Below the pieces are notes generated by a model, which saw nothing but the letters and a program-made list of their open reading frames with translations, had not been told where the DNA came from and made no database searches. A stretch of DNA of 64,000 nucleotides, from NCBI RefSeq assembly GCF_000699445.3, contig NC_067195.1:14754787-14818786 (forward strand). Direction: 5' to 3'. Below, in pieces: positions 22,201-37,200 of the stretch. This DNA comes from Schistosoma haematobium. Taxonomy: Eukaryota; Platyhelminthes; Trematoda; Strigeidida; Schistosomatidae. The number at the start of each line of letters is the position of its first letter. The stretch's first letter is position 1. Made by a program: the position numbers and the translations under genes.

Positions 22201-25200
22201 GTGATGGTGATTATAGAAAAGTACCAATATATTCCTGCTTTATTACAAATAGATAACCATGAATAACATCAAGTGTGTGGAAACCAGCTAGCATAATATA
22301 TTAACAGTCCCATTACTTACCGATGTGTATCTCCCAATGAAGCTAAATTTGTCAAAGCCAATAGACCTTCAAAATTTTGTAATGCATTACAATCTGCATG
22401 AATTAAATGAAGCAGTGGGCGAACAAGTTCCAATGACTGGGAACAATATACAAAATGGAACGAAGAAACAACAAACATGAATATCTTTAAGATTACATGT
22501 AACTTTTATGCTACTCAAATGAATCGTAGTGAGATACAATATTCAAATATAAAAACATGTGTTATGTGGTCGAATATAGTCAATAGGGAACCCTGCTTAA
22601 CCTGGGTTTCATGCTAGTTAGTAGTCGTCAGAAAGATGTACCGGCAATCTTGAGAGAATCAATATTCCCCATGCAAGGTTAACAGTGTATCACCCAATTT
22701 CAAAGTATGAGAAGTCATCATTGAGAATTCGGAGCTCAAAAACGCGTTTAAGTTTGAGTATGGTTAGGCGTATGTAGATGAGACGTTAAAATTGATATCT
22801 GTGGATTTAAACATAATAAGCTTTATCGGATACATATTTTAGTTATGACAATTATTCTTTAAAAATAATCTAATTATCCAGTAGAACGTCTCATTGCTAT
22901 ACTAGGTGAATTATTTTCGGTAAAGACAGTATACCGCTCCTACCTTGTAGATAATTGGATAGAATAATAGTTAATACACTAATTCCAACTAATTAAATTT
23001 TAAACTTCAGTCAATTCAATAAACGTGATTTCTAACTTTAGAAAATAAACATGATTAAGTAATATAACCAAAGTTTTAAGAATTCCCATATTGTGCATTA
23101 AAACAACATATGTAAGTAAACAAAATTGTTTTCGATTAGATCTTCATCAGGCTTTACTCTAATATACAGTAATATTTATATGCGTGTCCGAAATTATTAA
23201 ACCAATCACAGCAGTTAGTCTTAGCGATAACAGTCGAATACATTACATAAATAAACATAATAAGCGAAAAGTATAAATTGATAGTGTGATGACAGGTGTA
23301 CTAGTTGTGATAAGAATAATAAAGGCTTGAATCCATGTTTCATAATGGGAAATAGGTCAATGACTTGAAAAGTATTGATGCTGAAATCGAAACCGCAAGA
23401 TATACGTAATGAGAAGTGTTCAGATAATTGGACAATGAAGCAATGATTTGCAAAAAGGGGAGTGAGGAGTATTAAACGAACTAAGAGTATGGAAAACGAT
23501 AAAATCGTTTATCAAGGCTAATTCGGCTGAAGAAGAGAGAAAGGTGTTAGGACTATTTTGTGAATACAAAGACTTGAGGATCTAATTGAAAACAATATTG
23601 TTTGATTATATATGTTATTCTAATTAAACAATTAACAATCACTTCATACCTTTTGTCCTGGAAATGTTACACGTGGATCTGCAGTGATAGTTAAACGAGC
23701 AAGAGCTTGAGAAGCTAACGTTTTACCTGTATCGGTATTCAAAGCACTCTTTGATAATTTAAGAAGAGCTTTCCCAGAACCACCTTGTACAAGTTTACCA
23801 CGACATTCAACTAATTCGGAACAGGCTAAATAAATGCTTTAAATGAAAAGATAACAAGTGATTAGTGTCAAAAGAAAGAGACACAGTAAGGTTATTGTTA
23901 TATTCTTATGGCCTGGTTTATGTATTACGTGACACGACCGCCAATTAGAGACACCGACTTATACAACCAAACTAATGACTTATAAGCCTATACGAACAGC
24001 CTAGAGTTTTTACTAGTCCTCCAAAACAGTAGCTTTTTTCCTAATCCAGCCCGTTTAGTCCAGAACGCTAATATCAGCCTCCGCGATACGAATTATATAT
24101 TTCACACATACGTGGTTTATATATAAACAAACCAGACTGCATCATACCATGAAATAGAAAATAACAATTATACAAGATCAGGTCAAAAAGTGGCTGTGAT
24201 TGTGAGAGACTAACTAATAAATTAGGAATATCTTAAGAATAGCAAACCGTAAAATAATAGTCAATAGGAATATGAATGTACATATAATATAATTACTTAA
24301 TAGTTATAAGATAAGAATAATCCACAAATAGATCCTAGCAATTACTGTTCACCTATTCTTTGTCCAGATATAACAGCTAAAGATGAATTTTTTCAAAAAT
24401 ATGCTGGCTTGATAGTTAATATCTGATGGTCAAAATATAGGACGGAAAATTTTCTGACTGGTTTAAGAGATTGGAACAATAATAAAATTGACTTGATTAT
24501 CAGTTACCTAAACTCTAGATAATGAAAATGAACTGAGACGATTTAACAAACAAAGCGAAGTTACAGAAGCCACTAACTTTTTACTTAATATGTCGGCAAA
24601 AACTTTATACTGTTAATTACACGGAGAATGATTGGAAATCCGTTTTACTGATAGATCATTTTGTATGAGAAATTTCACGACTAACTACAAAACATAGGTA
24701 TCCATGAGTCAATAAATTAGCTTACTTTGTGATTGTTTATAATAGTATGATAAAATTTTATATATTTATGATGTGTTGTGTAAAAACCAGACATGTACAT
24801 GATGCCTGAATATTGCATAGTGAGATTCATGAATGGATAATCTATTTTGAGTGAGCAAATTATTTACTTTAAACTAATGTCATCTTCTACATATCGTTAT
24901 TTTGATCAATTAAATCACTGAAAAATATCCATGTGAGTTGTAAGCATTATTATACGGCTTTAGATACGCAAGCTATGAATGAGATTTTTCTGCTCTTCCT
25001 TTAAGTAGATGGGTTGGTCAAACATTGAAAACGCGTAGAGTAATTAAACCAGACAACAGACAATAAAACTTTGCTTTAGTATCAACGAAAGATTTAAGGG
25101 ATATAGATAAAATAATTATGATAAATGCAATAATAATAAGTGATAATAGGCAAAGGATTACTCGGACTTCCCATACGCAAGAATTCTGCGGTCAGTAAGG

Positions 25201-28200
25201 TAGGAAAAGATGGAGATAAGGGGAAATAATAATATCTATTGAAGTGAAGGTTTAAAAAAAGTACTGGATAATAATATGCTTAAGATCTATGGAAAAATAA
25301 AGAATGAATACGAATGCGCCAATACGACCAATTCCAGGGCATGGTGTCCAACGTCTCTAACTATGACTATTTCGCAATTTGCAATAGGGATTTTAAATCG
25401 TCGAAAAATACTCAAACAGAGACGGTTGGAAGAAAGTTAGGGACGGCCAAACCAAAAAGTGGCATCAGTCCTTGAAGACACTAATTTCTGGTCTGAGCGA
25501 TGTTGGTAGATGCAGACTACTTGGTTGGGGTCCGCGTGACTATCGTAACCAATGGTTGGGAGACTCTGAGTGGCATGCCTCAGAATCGATCACAATGGCG
25601 TAGGAGTATACACTCTCTGTCTTCTCTTAAACTAAGAGATTAAAATCGCTTAATATCTCTTTCTGCGTACGAAATCTTTCTTCCTGTACTATATCCTTAT
25701 ATGCAATCTTTCTTTTATACGTTACTACCTTTGAAGTGACTACTTCTATTAAATTGGTGTTCATCTTATTGTGCTAATGAGGTATGGCAACCTGTACTGA
25801 TGTATATATGTGCCTGGTCCTACGTTGTAGCTGACTGACTTCATCAGGATCTTTTAGTCACCCTTCAATCTACGCATTTGTTAACCATCAAAAATGCATC
25901 AGCGTAGTTACTGGTTAAGCACACTTAGTACATGTCTCAACTACCAACGTCCATGAATATTTACAACCCAAAAAGTCAAGTCAGTCGTTCTGTCATGCAT
26001 TTTTGAAGTGAAAACAGATTAATTTTATTACATTTCAGAAGTAAATTTTCCGTAAAAATTCAAACCCTTCAAATATCTTAAAATTGAGGAGCACTGATAG
26101 TTGTGGACAACAATCATGTTCAAGTACACAAAATCATGGAAATTTTAAATGTAAAGTGAAGAACAAAAACAAAGTATTTTCAGATGTTAGTTTACTGAGA
26201 ACTTATCAACAAAATGTTTAGGATAGATTTATCACGAGTTATTATTAGCTGAAAAATTGTTCAAGCATCAAGTAACTTTTGTAAACGCAATCGGAAAGCT
26301 ATTATCAACGTAAGGTCTGACACAAATGTACATTAGCCCATGTTCCTATAACACATAGGCAGAAAAAAGTTAAATCGAGGAAATAAATTTCAAGAGTCGA
26401 AACAGTAGTAATATTAAGGACCAGTGACCGATATTTTTATAGCTGTGATAAGATTATAGTAGTCCTAAATATTATAATGAATAATTCAAATATTACAATA
26501 TAGGAAAGGAAATAGAGTTATTAAAATGTATGGTAGATATCCTTAAAATTTAAATTCTATACTAGGAATAAACGAAGTTTTGCCTAGAGCAGCCATGAGT
26601 CTAAACTATAGAGGATCATTTCAATATAATGAAACACGAGATTTTATATATATATGTATATGTACAGCTGTCTTAAAAAAGAGGAAACATCCAACATTTC
26701 ATGAACTAACTAACTTACCGAGAAATTAGTTCGAACAAACCCTGATTTGTTCCGACCAAAGCAGTAGCTACACGCATTGTCAACTGATATAATGAAGAAG
26801 CTAAACCCATATTGATTAATTTTTGACGACGTTCTTGAATATATGCATCTGAATCGTATGGATGATCTTCTGGAATATGTTGTTTAGAAAATTTCGCTAA
26901 TTCAAGGATTTCCGGTTCAATTTGTTGACGTTCAAAACTATTCGTTAAATGAGCTAAAACACTGCATAAAGCAAATGATGAGTCTTTTTGACAACGCTAA
27001 AAATGGTTTTAAACAGAATTTAAAAGAGCAGTGTGAATAGAAAGTTTACATAGGATCAAATGATGATGCTGTCAAAAAACTAGTCATCGTTTCTCTAAAA
27101 TTATCTAACTGGATTTCAGAAATCTTAGTTTTTGAAATTTGAGTTTATTGGAAAATATCCCCGCCCCAAAGACTTTATATATTGTTTTCCAGTTATCTTT
27201 GAAAATTGAATCAGCTACAGATTAAACAACATTCTTCAACCGTCGTTATGTATACTTATATTATAACAAAATGATTTATTGATTGATTAAGTTGTTTGTG
27301 CAGTTTTGTTCTAACTCAAGATAGCTTTTATTGTGAACTGAAGACCAGATAGTATTAAAAATATATTTGTTTGTAGTCTGGGATTTCTCAGCAGTCCGTA
27401 TCCACTGTCATACACGAAAAATAATTCAGAATATCTAAATTTTACAGGGCGATTGACTATATTCATCCACTGAGTTGTAATGTTATGACTGAAATCTTTG
27501 TCAAAAAATAGGATACATTTTCAAGGATTAATAAAATATAAACAAACCGATTGTTGAACAGTGGGTGAGCAATATACATCTCGATTTTTAAGCAGGAAAC
27601 CGTGCCTAGTATCATCAATAATCGTAGATGTTTTAAACAACGTTGATCGATAGTTACAGTGAATTTAGAATGAATGAATTGAGCAACTGAGATCATCGTA
27701 TTCCAATTTGATAGGATGAAGAGTACCGTGCTTATTACGAGAGCTGAACTTTTTTCCAGATTCAATAATCATAATCTGGAACAATCAGACATATCAGTTC
27801 AAGGCCAAGCGACAAATGTTGGCAAGTGAATGCTATTGACCAAGGCTCAACTTAATTTCCTGAGGGGAATAGACAAATACCAATGGCGAAAAACTGATTC
27901 AAGTTTTTGAGAGGTACATCTATATTGATGAATGAGTTTGTATTTATACGCAGATTTGGGTTAGCCAATAATAATTTCTTACTCACTCTTAGTTTTCTCA
28001 CTCAAGTAGCTGGTCGAGCTTGCGCATAGGAAGCGTAAACTCCGGTCGTAGAATTGAACGACCGCCTAACACAAAAAGTACCCCGTAATTTTGTAGGTGC
28101 AGAAAGTTTCTTTAACTACGCATTATGCATCCAACAAAGGGAATAAATTGTCAAGTTATGTTGCACGATCTATTAATTTATAAAAAAACTTGGGGATATC

Positions 28201-31200
28201 AGTATTATATTTGAACGTCGTTTTGCAAACAACACTTACTGAACAGAGTAAAATATCAATGAACTCAAAATCGTCACGAAAACTATACATGAAGTCACAA
28301 ATCTGGTTTTCCTTTTATTACAGAACTAAACTGAGTTATTTCTGTACCCGTGAGTTTTGAATCTAACCTTGTTCATGAATGGTCAATTAGAGGTTAAGAC
28401 AACAAACAATTACTTTTATCAAGTGTAATGTTTTCTTCACAGTCCCAATCACTAATTTTCACATGACTACAAAAGAGTCCAGTTATCTACGAATGAGAAT
28501 CTAACAAGATTATCTGATATGATGGATCAAGAATTAAACCTAGTAGTTAGGCATTAATCCCATTGGAGAGTTAGTAACCTATAATTAGTTGTTTTATCTT
28601 CCAATCGCTTATTTATTGAATGATATCTAATCATATTTATTTTTGTGTTTATTATTTTCATTTAATCGAGTTATTTTGTTGGAAGATATATTATCTTCAT
28701 CTGGCTAATGGTATTGTCTTATAATATCAGTTCATTCAAGAATTTCAGTTAATAATTCTGTCCCATCACTAAGCCAATTTGCATTGGCAAATCCTAGTGG
28801 AACATCGTTATCATCATATGACAAACGAAAACCATGTATATTGAATCCATTTATAGTGAAAAAAACGCAATGAAAACTACAAAAATCTTCAAAATAACAG
28901 GTGAAAATATAACATACTTCAGCAAAACGTAATAAAGCTGACACTAAATGACCATCGTTAATTATTTCCTCTTTAACATCTGCATTCATTGTTATATAAG
29001 CCATACCTTCAACAGCCCAATGAGCAGAATCTAAATCATCGAAATGAATAGTACTAACAGTAGAACCATTTACAGGTTTGTTATCCTTTTTTTTCTCCAC
29101 TGGTTGACTAACTGATACGTCTTCAATTCGAATTTCATCATCATCATCGTCATCATTCTCATCTACAACAACTTCTCCTTCAGAATTAAAATGAACATCG
29201 GCTGATTTATTTGCAGAAATATCATCTACATCAGGATCAGGTTGTCGTTTACCCAATAATAGCCGACGGCATGCTTTGAGAAGAAGTAGATTAGAGCCTT
29301 CTGTAAGACTTTTCACACTAGCATCTGTACCACCAGCGGCACCAAGTTTACATAAAGCCTAAAATAATAATATGTAACCAGTATTAAAATCTGAAGTCCT
29401 GACTACGGTATTACTTTGGCCATGCTTCAATAAGAATATGTCAATTTGTCTATTTGTCTACTGTTCAGTTTATCTAAGTAATCAACGCTGGCAGATGAAT
29501 CTAGCTACTATAAGTTTTTGTTGTGAATTCTACACATATTGTAGTATTTTTACTACTCTGTTTTTGTTATTGGAATCACTAGTTTAAATATTGTTGGACC
29601 ACAATTGTTGTTCCGATTTAAGAAAAGTTGAGTGAAGTATTTTAGTCACGAAATACTTAACAGTAGAGAACCAGTTAACTAAAAAGAAATCATAGATTTC
29701 TCAATAAGAACACATCAACACGGATTGTGACTACGATTTTTTGAATAAGAGACTGTAAAAATGCAGTTCATCTAGATAAGCAATTAAATAGTTGGACATG
29801 AGGTAAATAAGAAAATTTGAAAAATATCCCATATTTTCACGTTACATATTTATCAGTGTATGGAAATTAGATCCATCAAAAGTGAAAACCAACTGGTAAA
29901 CAAAGAAGATTGGTTTAACAAAGACTTTTACTTCCAAGTGAAATTATTCTTATGGCTGTATAATAATTAACTCAATTATTGAACAACTTATCGATACAGA
30001 TCATTTGATCAAAACAATCACATTCACCTAAGTCAAGGTGAAAAGAAAGCTATGCGAACTAGTGAGATTTTGTCTTTGCTTCATTCACGAAGCTTTTACC
30101 AGAATTATACATACAAAAAAACCACCATAGTCGTAACCCTCAGTTTCCCACAGACAACCTTTCTTCCCGTTTCTCATATATTCTTTTGACCTTGCCTCTA
30201 TTCCCTCCCAACTGACTGATTTGTTTTTCTATGCCTTTTTGAATCTATTTCACATAAATTTCAAAATTTGACTTGTTTCATTACCCAATCTATTCTAACG
30301 GTTGATAATATTTTATGACATTCTTGATAAATATTCAACCTCTTAAGAAGTACACTTTTCATCCTTTTATAGCTAATTACGTCGTACTATCCTATTAGTT
30401 TTTTTCACTATATTATTGCTATTATCAACAAACATATTTAATTATCAAAATGTAAAAGCAATATACATTCGCAATTGTACAGCTATGAGAATGAATTCGC
30501 AGAAAAGAGTACATTCTTGAATTAGTTTATTCTTGTTATTTCAATGGGTGTTTTTGATTTGTTTAAGAATCATCAAAAACTTGCAACAAATAACCTATAA
30601 ATTAAACTACTTTACACAAATTTTTAAAAAAAAACTATAATAGTAAACTCATTAATAACTTCAAGATGTTTTGGAATTTCTAGAGAGATGGCGTGATTGT
30701 TGAAGTTCAAGTATGTAAAAAGTGGTACAGTTTATTACTAACGGCATTGTATGATCGTTAGACTGTTTCGTGAATTGACCGAAGTGGGGATTGTACCACT
30801 GAACCCTAAGCCGATAGTTTTAGTGATGAAGGGTTCACCATGAGATCTGAAGCTCATGGGTTCGATTCCCGGTGAGGTCGTAGGCGTTCAGCGCCAGTCT
30901 CACACCAGAACGGAATAGTTTTCTAGTGCTCTCTGGTTTTTAATGGCACCCCAATTGATGATCAACCTGTGATGAATACAAGTTAAAAAATAAACTAATC
31001 TCCACAAAACACCTTCAACGAAAGAACCTATTTGTAAAAATAAAATGTTAAAATTGTTTGTAAAAATAACTTACAACAAGTGCTCGAATTCTAGTACCAT
31101 CATTTTCACTTTTATACAATGATTGTAATAAAGGAACAGCTTTAGAAATTATACTTAAACATTGTTGTTTCTTATGTGTGGCAATTACAATTGTATCTAA

Positions 31201-34200
31201 TGCAACTGTCTAAAACGTAATGCATAAATACATAAAAACTCGTTACGAAAAGATTAAATAGAGGAAACAAGCATGAAAAAAGGTGATAATTCAATGAGAG
31301 AGATACGAGCATGATTACAAATTGGATGAAAAGGTGATAGCATCCTTTATATTTATTTAGTACAAATATCGTATTTAAAAAATGTAGTTTGACGTATCCT
31401 TCGGCTTAAAATCTACATTTAATAGTAATTAAAATTATTTATGTATAGATTAACAAGAAGGGACATAAATTTTCATTTACACATGTGAGTACGATCATGA
31501 ATTTACCCTGTTGAGTACCCAGTTGAATAGACTAAATTAGTTAGATAAGCATATGTCAAACACAATTCATCATTTAGTCTAAGGTTTAGATAGACAAAAA
31601 CATTAGACTGAATATTTGAGGGAAATCAAACGATAATATCTTCCACTAACTAAAAGCAATATGATCTCAGTCAGAAGACATAAACTTATAAGTCTATAGG
31701 AAAATAGACTAGTTATGAATTTGATCTGAATGCTAGTAACAAACTTAGGACTAAACTGCTTCAATAAAGCTTCAAAAGTTTGGATCATCAGATCTAGATT
31801 AAGTAAAACTATCAAGCTACTATTTGGTTGATGTAAGCTTTTATCCACCATGTTAATCCGAGCGAAGATTAATTCACGAGTAACTTCTGAGACATTAATT
31901 GACCAATATTATCTATATATTCTTATAGTATAACTATTCAACAATTAGATTATGTATATTTATATTCCTCTTATTATAAGCTTTATTTTGACCTATCATT
32001 TATTATTGTACGACTTACGGTTCTTAAGCTATGTTCAGTTTATTAACTACTGCCTCCCACGTTCACAGCCACATTTGGCCAAATATTGTACAAATGTTAT
32101 TTTCTATTTTATGATACGTTGTGGTCTGTCTGGTTGATAGATAAACCGAGTATGTTTGAAATAAATGATTCATATTGCAGAAGCTGGTATTGTTGTTCTG
32201 AGCTCAAGTGAACGGGCTAGGCGGACATAGTACCAATAAGGACGCTAGGCTGCTCATACTGGACGAACATCACTGGTTCTGTCACAGTGCTAAGATTGTT
32301 AAGTCGTATTTTGATTGGTGGATAAATCACATGATAAAAAGCCGGACATAAGGTCATAACACGCCAAGTCATAGTAAACTGGTCATTTTACTTTAGTCTG
32401 TTCTGAGTACTGATTGCTGACACTGGGGCTTTATCATCTCGAATGTTCGTGAAGTAAGCTAACTATGACTTACTGTGTAATCACTTATTTACATACATTA
32501 AAATAAGTAGATTCCGAGAAGCCAAGATACTGCTTCGATCTCGGCTGCGCCATTCCAATGAATCTAACACAATATGGCAAAACTAGCAACGACAATGAAT
32601 AATCGGTAAATGCAAGGGGGAATTAATATGGTTTATATAGTTGAACATAGTTTATTCTTCTTTTAAACCGGATAAAGAGAATTATTCAGTCGCTTCCCAA
32701 TAGTAATTCCAGGTTGATTAACAGCGCATATAAATGATTTTATATTCACCAAATAACCATATTTCAAAGTCACAGGTCAGAGTGTCATTGTCAAACATTT
32801 TCGAAACTCAACGAAACACAAAATGCTAATTCGGAGCAACCGTACTCGGTATTCTTGATTTTTAGTACAGTCTGTATTCATTAATATTGTATCAATGCAC
32901 ATGGGTCACACAAACAAACTACGAAATGATCAAACAAACTGTCACTTTAATAACTGTCAGTAGCAATGAATTATAACCTATTGAAATCCTTTACCTTGGA
33001 CCTTAAGTTTTAAAATTGTCTTACACTTTTCTGTTCAGTGCATTCATTCTCTCTCGTTTGTGTTGAACTTTTTTCTACCATCACTGATATTATGAGTACT
33101 CATACTCATACTTATACTCTCTTACATTTCTATTGACAATGCAGCAACTCGAACTGATGAATCTGTGTGCTAGGATTAAGTTGCTTATGTTAATGACCAC
33201 AATGAAACAACTTACCTGATAAAGTTTATTCTCACATTGTGTAAGAAGTAATAGACCATCAAAAACCCCTTCTTGAGAAATTATTCCTGATCCAACTTCA
33301 TAAGGTCCGAGGAATAATGTACCAATAACTGAAGCAGCTTCAACCTTACTTTCTATATAGTTATCAGCGAATAATTCACTAGAATAGAAACATTTTTCTC
33401 AACAAAATTACAGACATCAGTAAAAATACAAGCAATCGAACCACAGCTAATATGAATTAAAAGTTTCGCAAATAAGACATCAGTTAATTAGTTGATAAAT
33501 GATTTGGCAATGAGTGGCTATTAATATCATGTTTGTTTAATCTTTAAGTGCTAACCAAATTCTATAAATCAGGCTGTAATATGGCAGTCTGAATGACTCG
33601 ATATCATACCCACTAGCAACAGCAAGCTAAAAAATATGACATTGATCATTATTCAGTGGTCAATCAGTTGTTGATTTTTAAGTCTTACAGGAGGTCACTG
33701 AGGTTCTAATAGCTTCGTGACAGTGTCTGATACTGTAAAGCTAAGCGATGGGTTTCAGATCCCACAAGAAGTACAACTTCCTATCAGATTGCAGGTACGT
33801 CCTACAAGTAAATGTCAACTATCATGAAACTTAAGCCCAAGAGTTTTCTATCGACTACCTTCAACTGCTTAACATCAATTAATATAACTCGATTTACTAT
33901 GTGTGTTTATCTATTCGGCTTTTAAAAGTACACTTTATGCGTAAACGTTACTGATATTACTATTAGGCTGTTTAAACCGAAGTTTGATAGGACTCGAACC
34001 CGGGACTTACTATCTACTGGAAGCCGAGTCTTTCAACTATTAAAGCACCGCTCAATAAAATTAGACAATACTGTACTAAACAGATCATTTATTTTTCTCA
34101 TTATTTGTACAGTGTATTTACTCAATTCATGAGAGAAATAATTAAGATCCCATCTTTAAAAATTTAGTATAAAAACAATAAAATTAAAGCTCAAACTAAA

Positions 34201-37200
34201 GATGAATTAGGGTTGTTAGTTAGTATTTTTAAAAATACACGAAGGGATGTGAATAGATAATAAAGACAATTTTTATTCAAAACATTTAAGAAAAGACCGA
34301 TATCTAATTTTCTTAACAAGTCAACCTTCATATTGAAGCTTCGATATCACAGGGAACTAACAAGTGATGTTCGAATGAACGTAGAGCTTTCACAATGGTT
34401 GGTAATGTTTCACAACTTACACAAAACCTCAAGTACACCAAATACTTAACACTAATGGAAATCAAAACGAGAAAAACAATATACTGTGAATGCTTTAATT
34501 TAAAATCATGACCAAAAATTATTGTGATCATGATCTTGATATTTTACTTTCCATTTAGTTTCTTAATACTGAATAATTGACCAAAGTCTTAAGTGTCACA
34601 TCGTTCTGTACACATTCACAGCATCACATATTAACTATACATTCAGTAGTTCTTGTATTTCTACTATGTTTTCAAGCGCCCATCTAAACAAATTATACAA
34701 GGTAAACTTATTTCATTTTGTAAGCTTTATTTTCTACTTTCTTGCTTAAAATCATCCATTTAATGAAATTTTCACTCGCATTCGCGCAATACCGAAATTC
34801 CTGGGTTCGAGTTGGACATGCGGAGTCATGGATGCACACGGCTGAGGAGTTCCATACTACAATGAAACGGCCGTCCAGTGTTTCCAAGTTTTTAATGGTT
34901 GTCTAACATTGATCGGTTTATAATTTCAATGAAAAAAATAAAATGATTAAAGTTATAAATCCAGACCATTAAATATCAAGTTAATATTTCGAAGGCAACG
35001 CACTGGTTGCCAGAGAAGAAAATTATGCATTCAACCTCTGTTGACGTTGCGAGTCCTGATAGTTTTATACTAGGAAGAAACAATTATCTGATGAGCGCTA
35101 GCTTCCAATGATTTCGCATTTGGCGATATTAATTGATGATAAGACCATATATCAACTCAAACAAACTTCTCATCTAGATAAAAATGTTAGATATATAACT
35201 AATTCATAGAAATAATGAATAAAAGAGAATACGATAGTTTTACTTACATGATAAAATCTTTGCATATTTTGGTGTATTCATCTCGACTTTTGTCTGAAGT
35301 TAAATCATCCCATATTTTAGCTAATAAACAAGCTACAGTCATACGTGTATCACTTGTAGTAGCTAAACGAATTCCATCTGGTGAATTTTGACATGATATT
35401 TCATGTTTATTAGAAATTAGTTCTTTATTGGTATGTTTATTAATACGAGATGAACGCCAATTTTTTAATGAGGTTATTCCACTTGCACAAGCTATCTCTA
35501 GTAAAGAATCGATAACACCTTGAGACAAAAAAATGAAGAGAAAAATTCCATAAACACAAATGCGTAAAATTACTTAGTGAACTATTCAAAGGTATAAAGA
35601 ATCATGGATGAGTGATATCATTAAATGATTTGTTAAAAAGGGAAATCCTTTATTCAAGATTTGCCTTTTCAGAAAGAAAAGTGATATGAAACTAATATAT
35701 AGGTTAAACTTGACATCTGTGAAGTTTAAACATTGGCAAAGAGGTTTACACAAGGCTGCGAAAAGCTTAACTGTTGATTTATGCTGTGTAAAACACAGTA
35801 GTATTGCTAATCTTAAAGTTCAATTTCAAAATTATGTTTTATATGCGTTTATCTAGGCAAATTATAGCAAATACATGCAATCTAACTAATATTGGTGTCT
35901 TGTTAAGAGATAAAGTATGGCTAAATAAATCAGATTCTTATCAAGTCATTCATACGCATACAGTAAAATAGACTTCATTAAACGAGCTGGTAATTAAGAA
36001 ACGTAAGTGGATCACGAGGCCCTGAATGGTGGTCCCATAAATTATACTACTTTATATGACTTCAGATTTGTTCTAGAATCAAACCAACTAGTTAAATTCT
36101 GAGGTTTTGCCTTTGATCAGAAAGATTATAAGGAATAGTGACGTTGTCTTCCTACGTGTTACCTGTGTCGTTTCATTTTTTTCATTCTCTGAAGTGACAT
36201 TACACTGTCTTATGTAACATCTCTTCATGCACAATGTTTGTGCTGAATGAATCGTTAAAATAAACCAATAGTAAATAGCACCAACATTTATTGGCGAAGT
36301 CAGTCATTTGACGATAGGACACGTGTCCGTGAATTTGTAGCACACTTGAGTCTCAATGTTTACGATGTGTGTAATATCTATCACTTTTCTGTTCCTTTAG
36401 TAAGTGATTGCTGCATATAAAAGCACAATTTCCACTGGGGATTTCATTTCAAACTCTATCTTTCACTTTATTTGCTTCTTTCATTCGATAATTTCGGATG
36501 CGCTACAGTAGCATGTTCACAAAAGATATATACAGATAGTAATAGATGATCGAAATTAAGTCCCTATGGAAAATTGTACATCAGCACTGACACAGTAAAT
36601 AAACGGAAAAATGATTGAAAGCACTTGATAGAGCACCTTTATTAAATGTCGTAAAAGGACAGTTATCCTCACATGTTATTTGCTTATTAGGATACTACTT
36701 TTCAGCAATGACCTTTCTGTACTAAAACAATAAGCTAAATGTTTTTGACAAAGATATACTGCCTAGTCAGAAGAAACCATATTTTAACTAACAAATATTG
36801 TTGTTTAACCAGTCATATAAGGTCAATTTAAGGTGAGATATTACGGAAAACTGCCAAAAGAAAATATCCAGAAGTACATACCTTCTATTTTAAAAATTTT
36901 CTGTGACCATCCAATACCTTTATCAGATGGTACATATCTAACCAATATTTCCAAAATATAGTCTCGAGTTTTGGGGCATAACCGATAGCTATTTACAGAC
37001 CGAAGAAGACTTGTTAAGATTTCCTCCACTGGCTTTTCAACTGTAGAGTCTGTAAAATGTAAATATATTGTTAAACTGAAAGTGTGAATGGTTCCAAGTT
37101 GTCATTTATATATACTGTCTGGATTATTAGGAAGGAAGACCAAATATATTACCACTGAGCCAAAGATCATTAAGACTTCTTGAAGCATAGACGTAGGTGA

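Noticed and set aside
33992..34010. tRNA gene on the minus strand
   Set aside because: Good B box only; the 5' and 3' ends do not pair.
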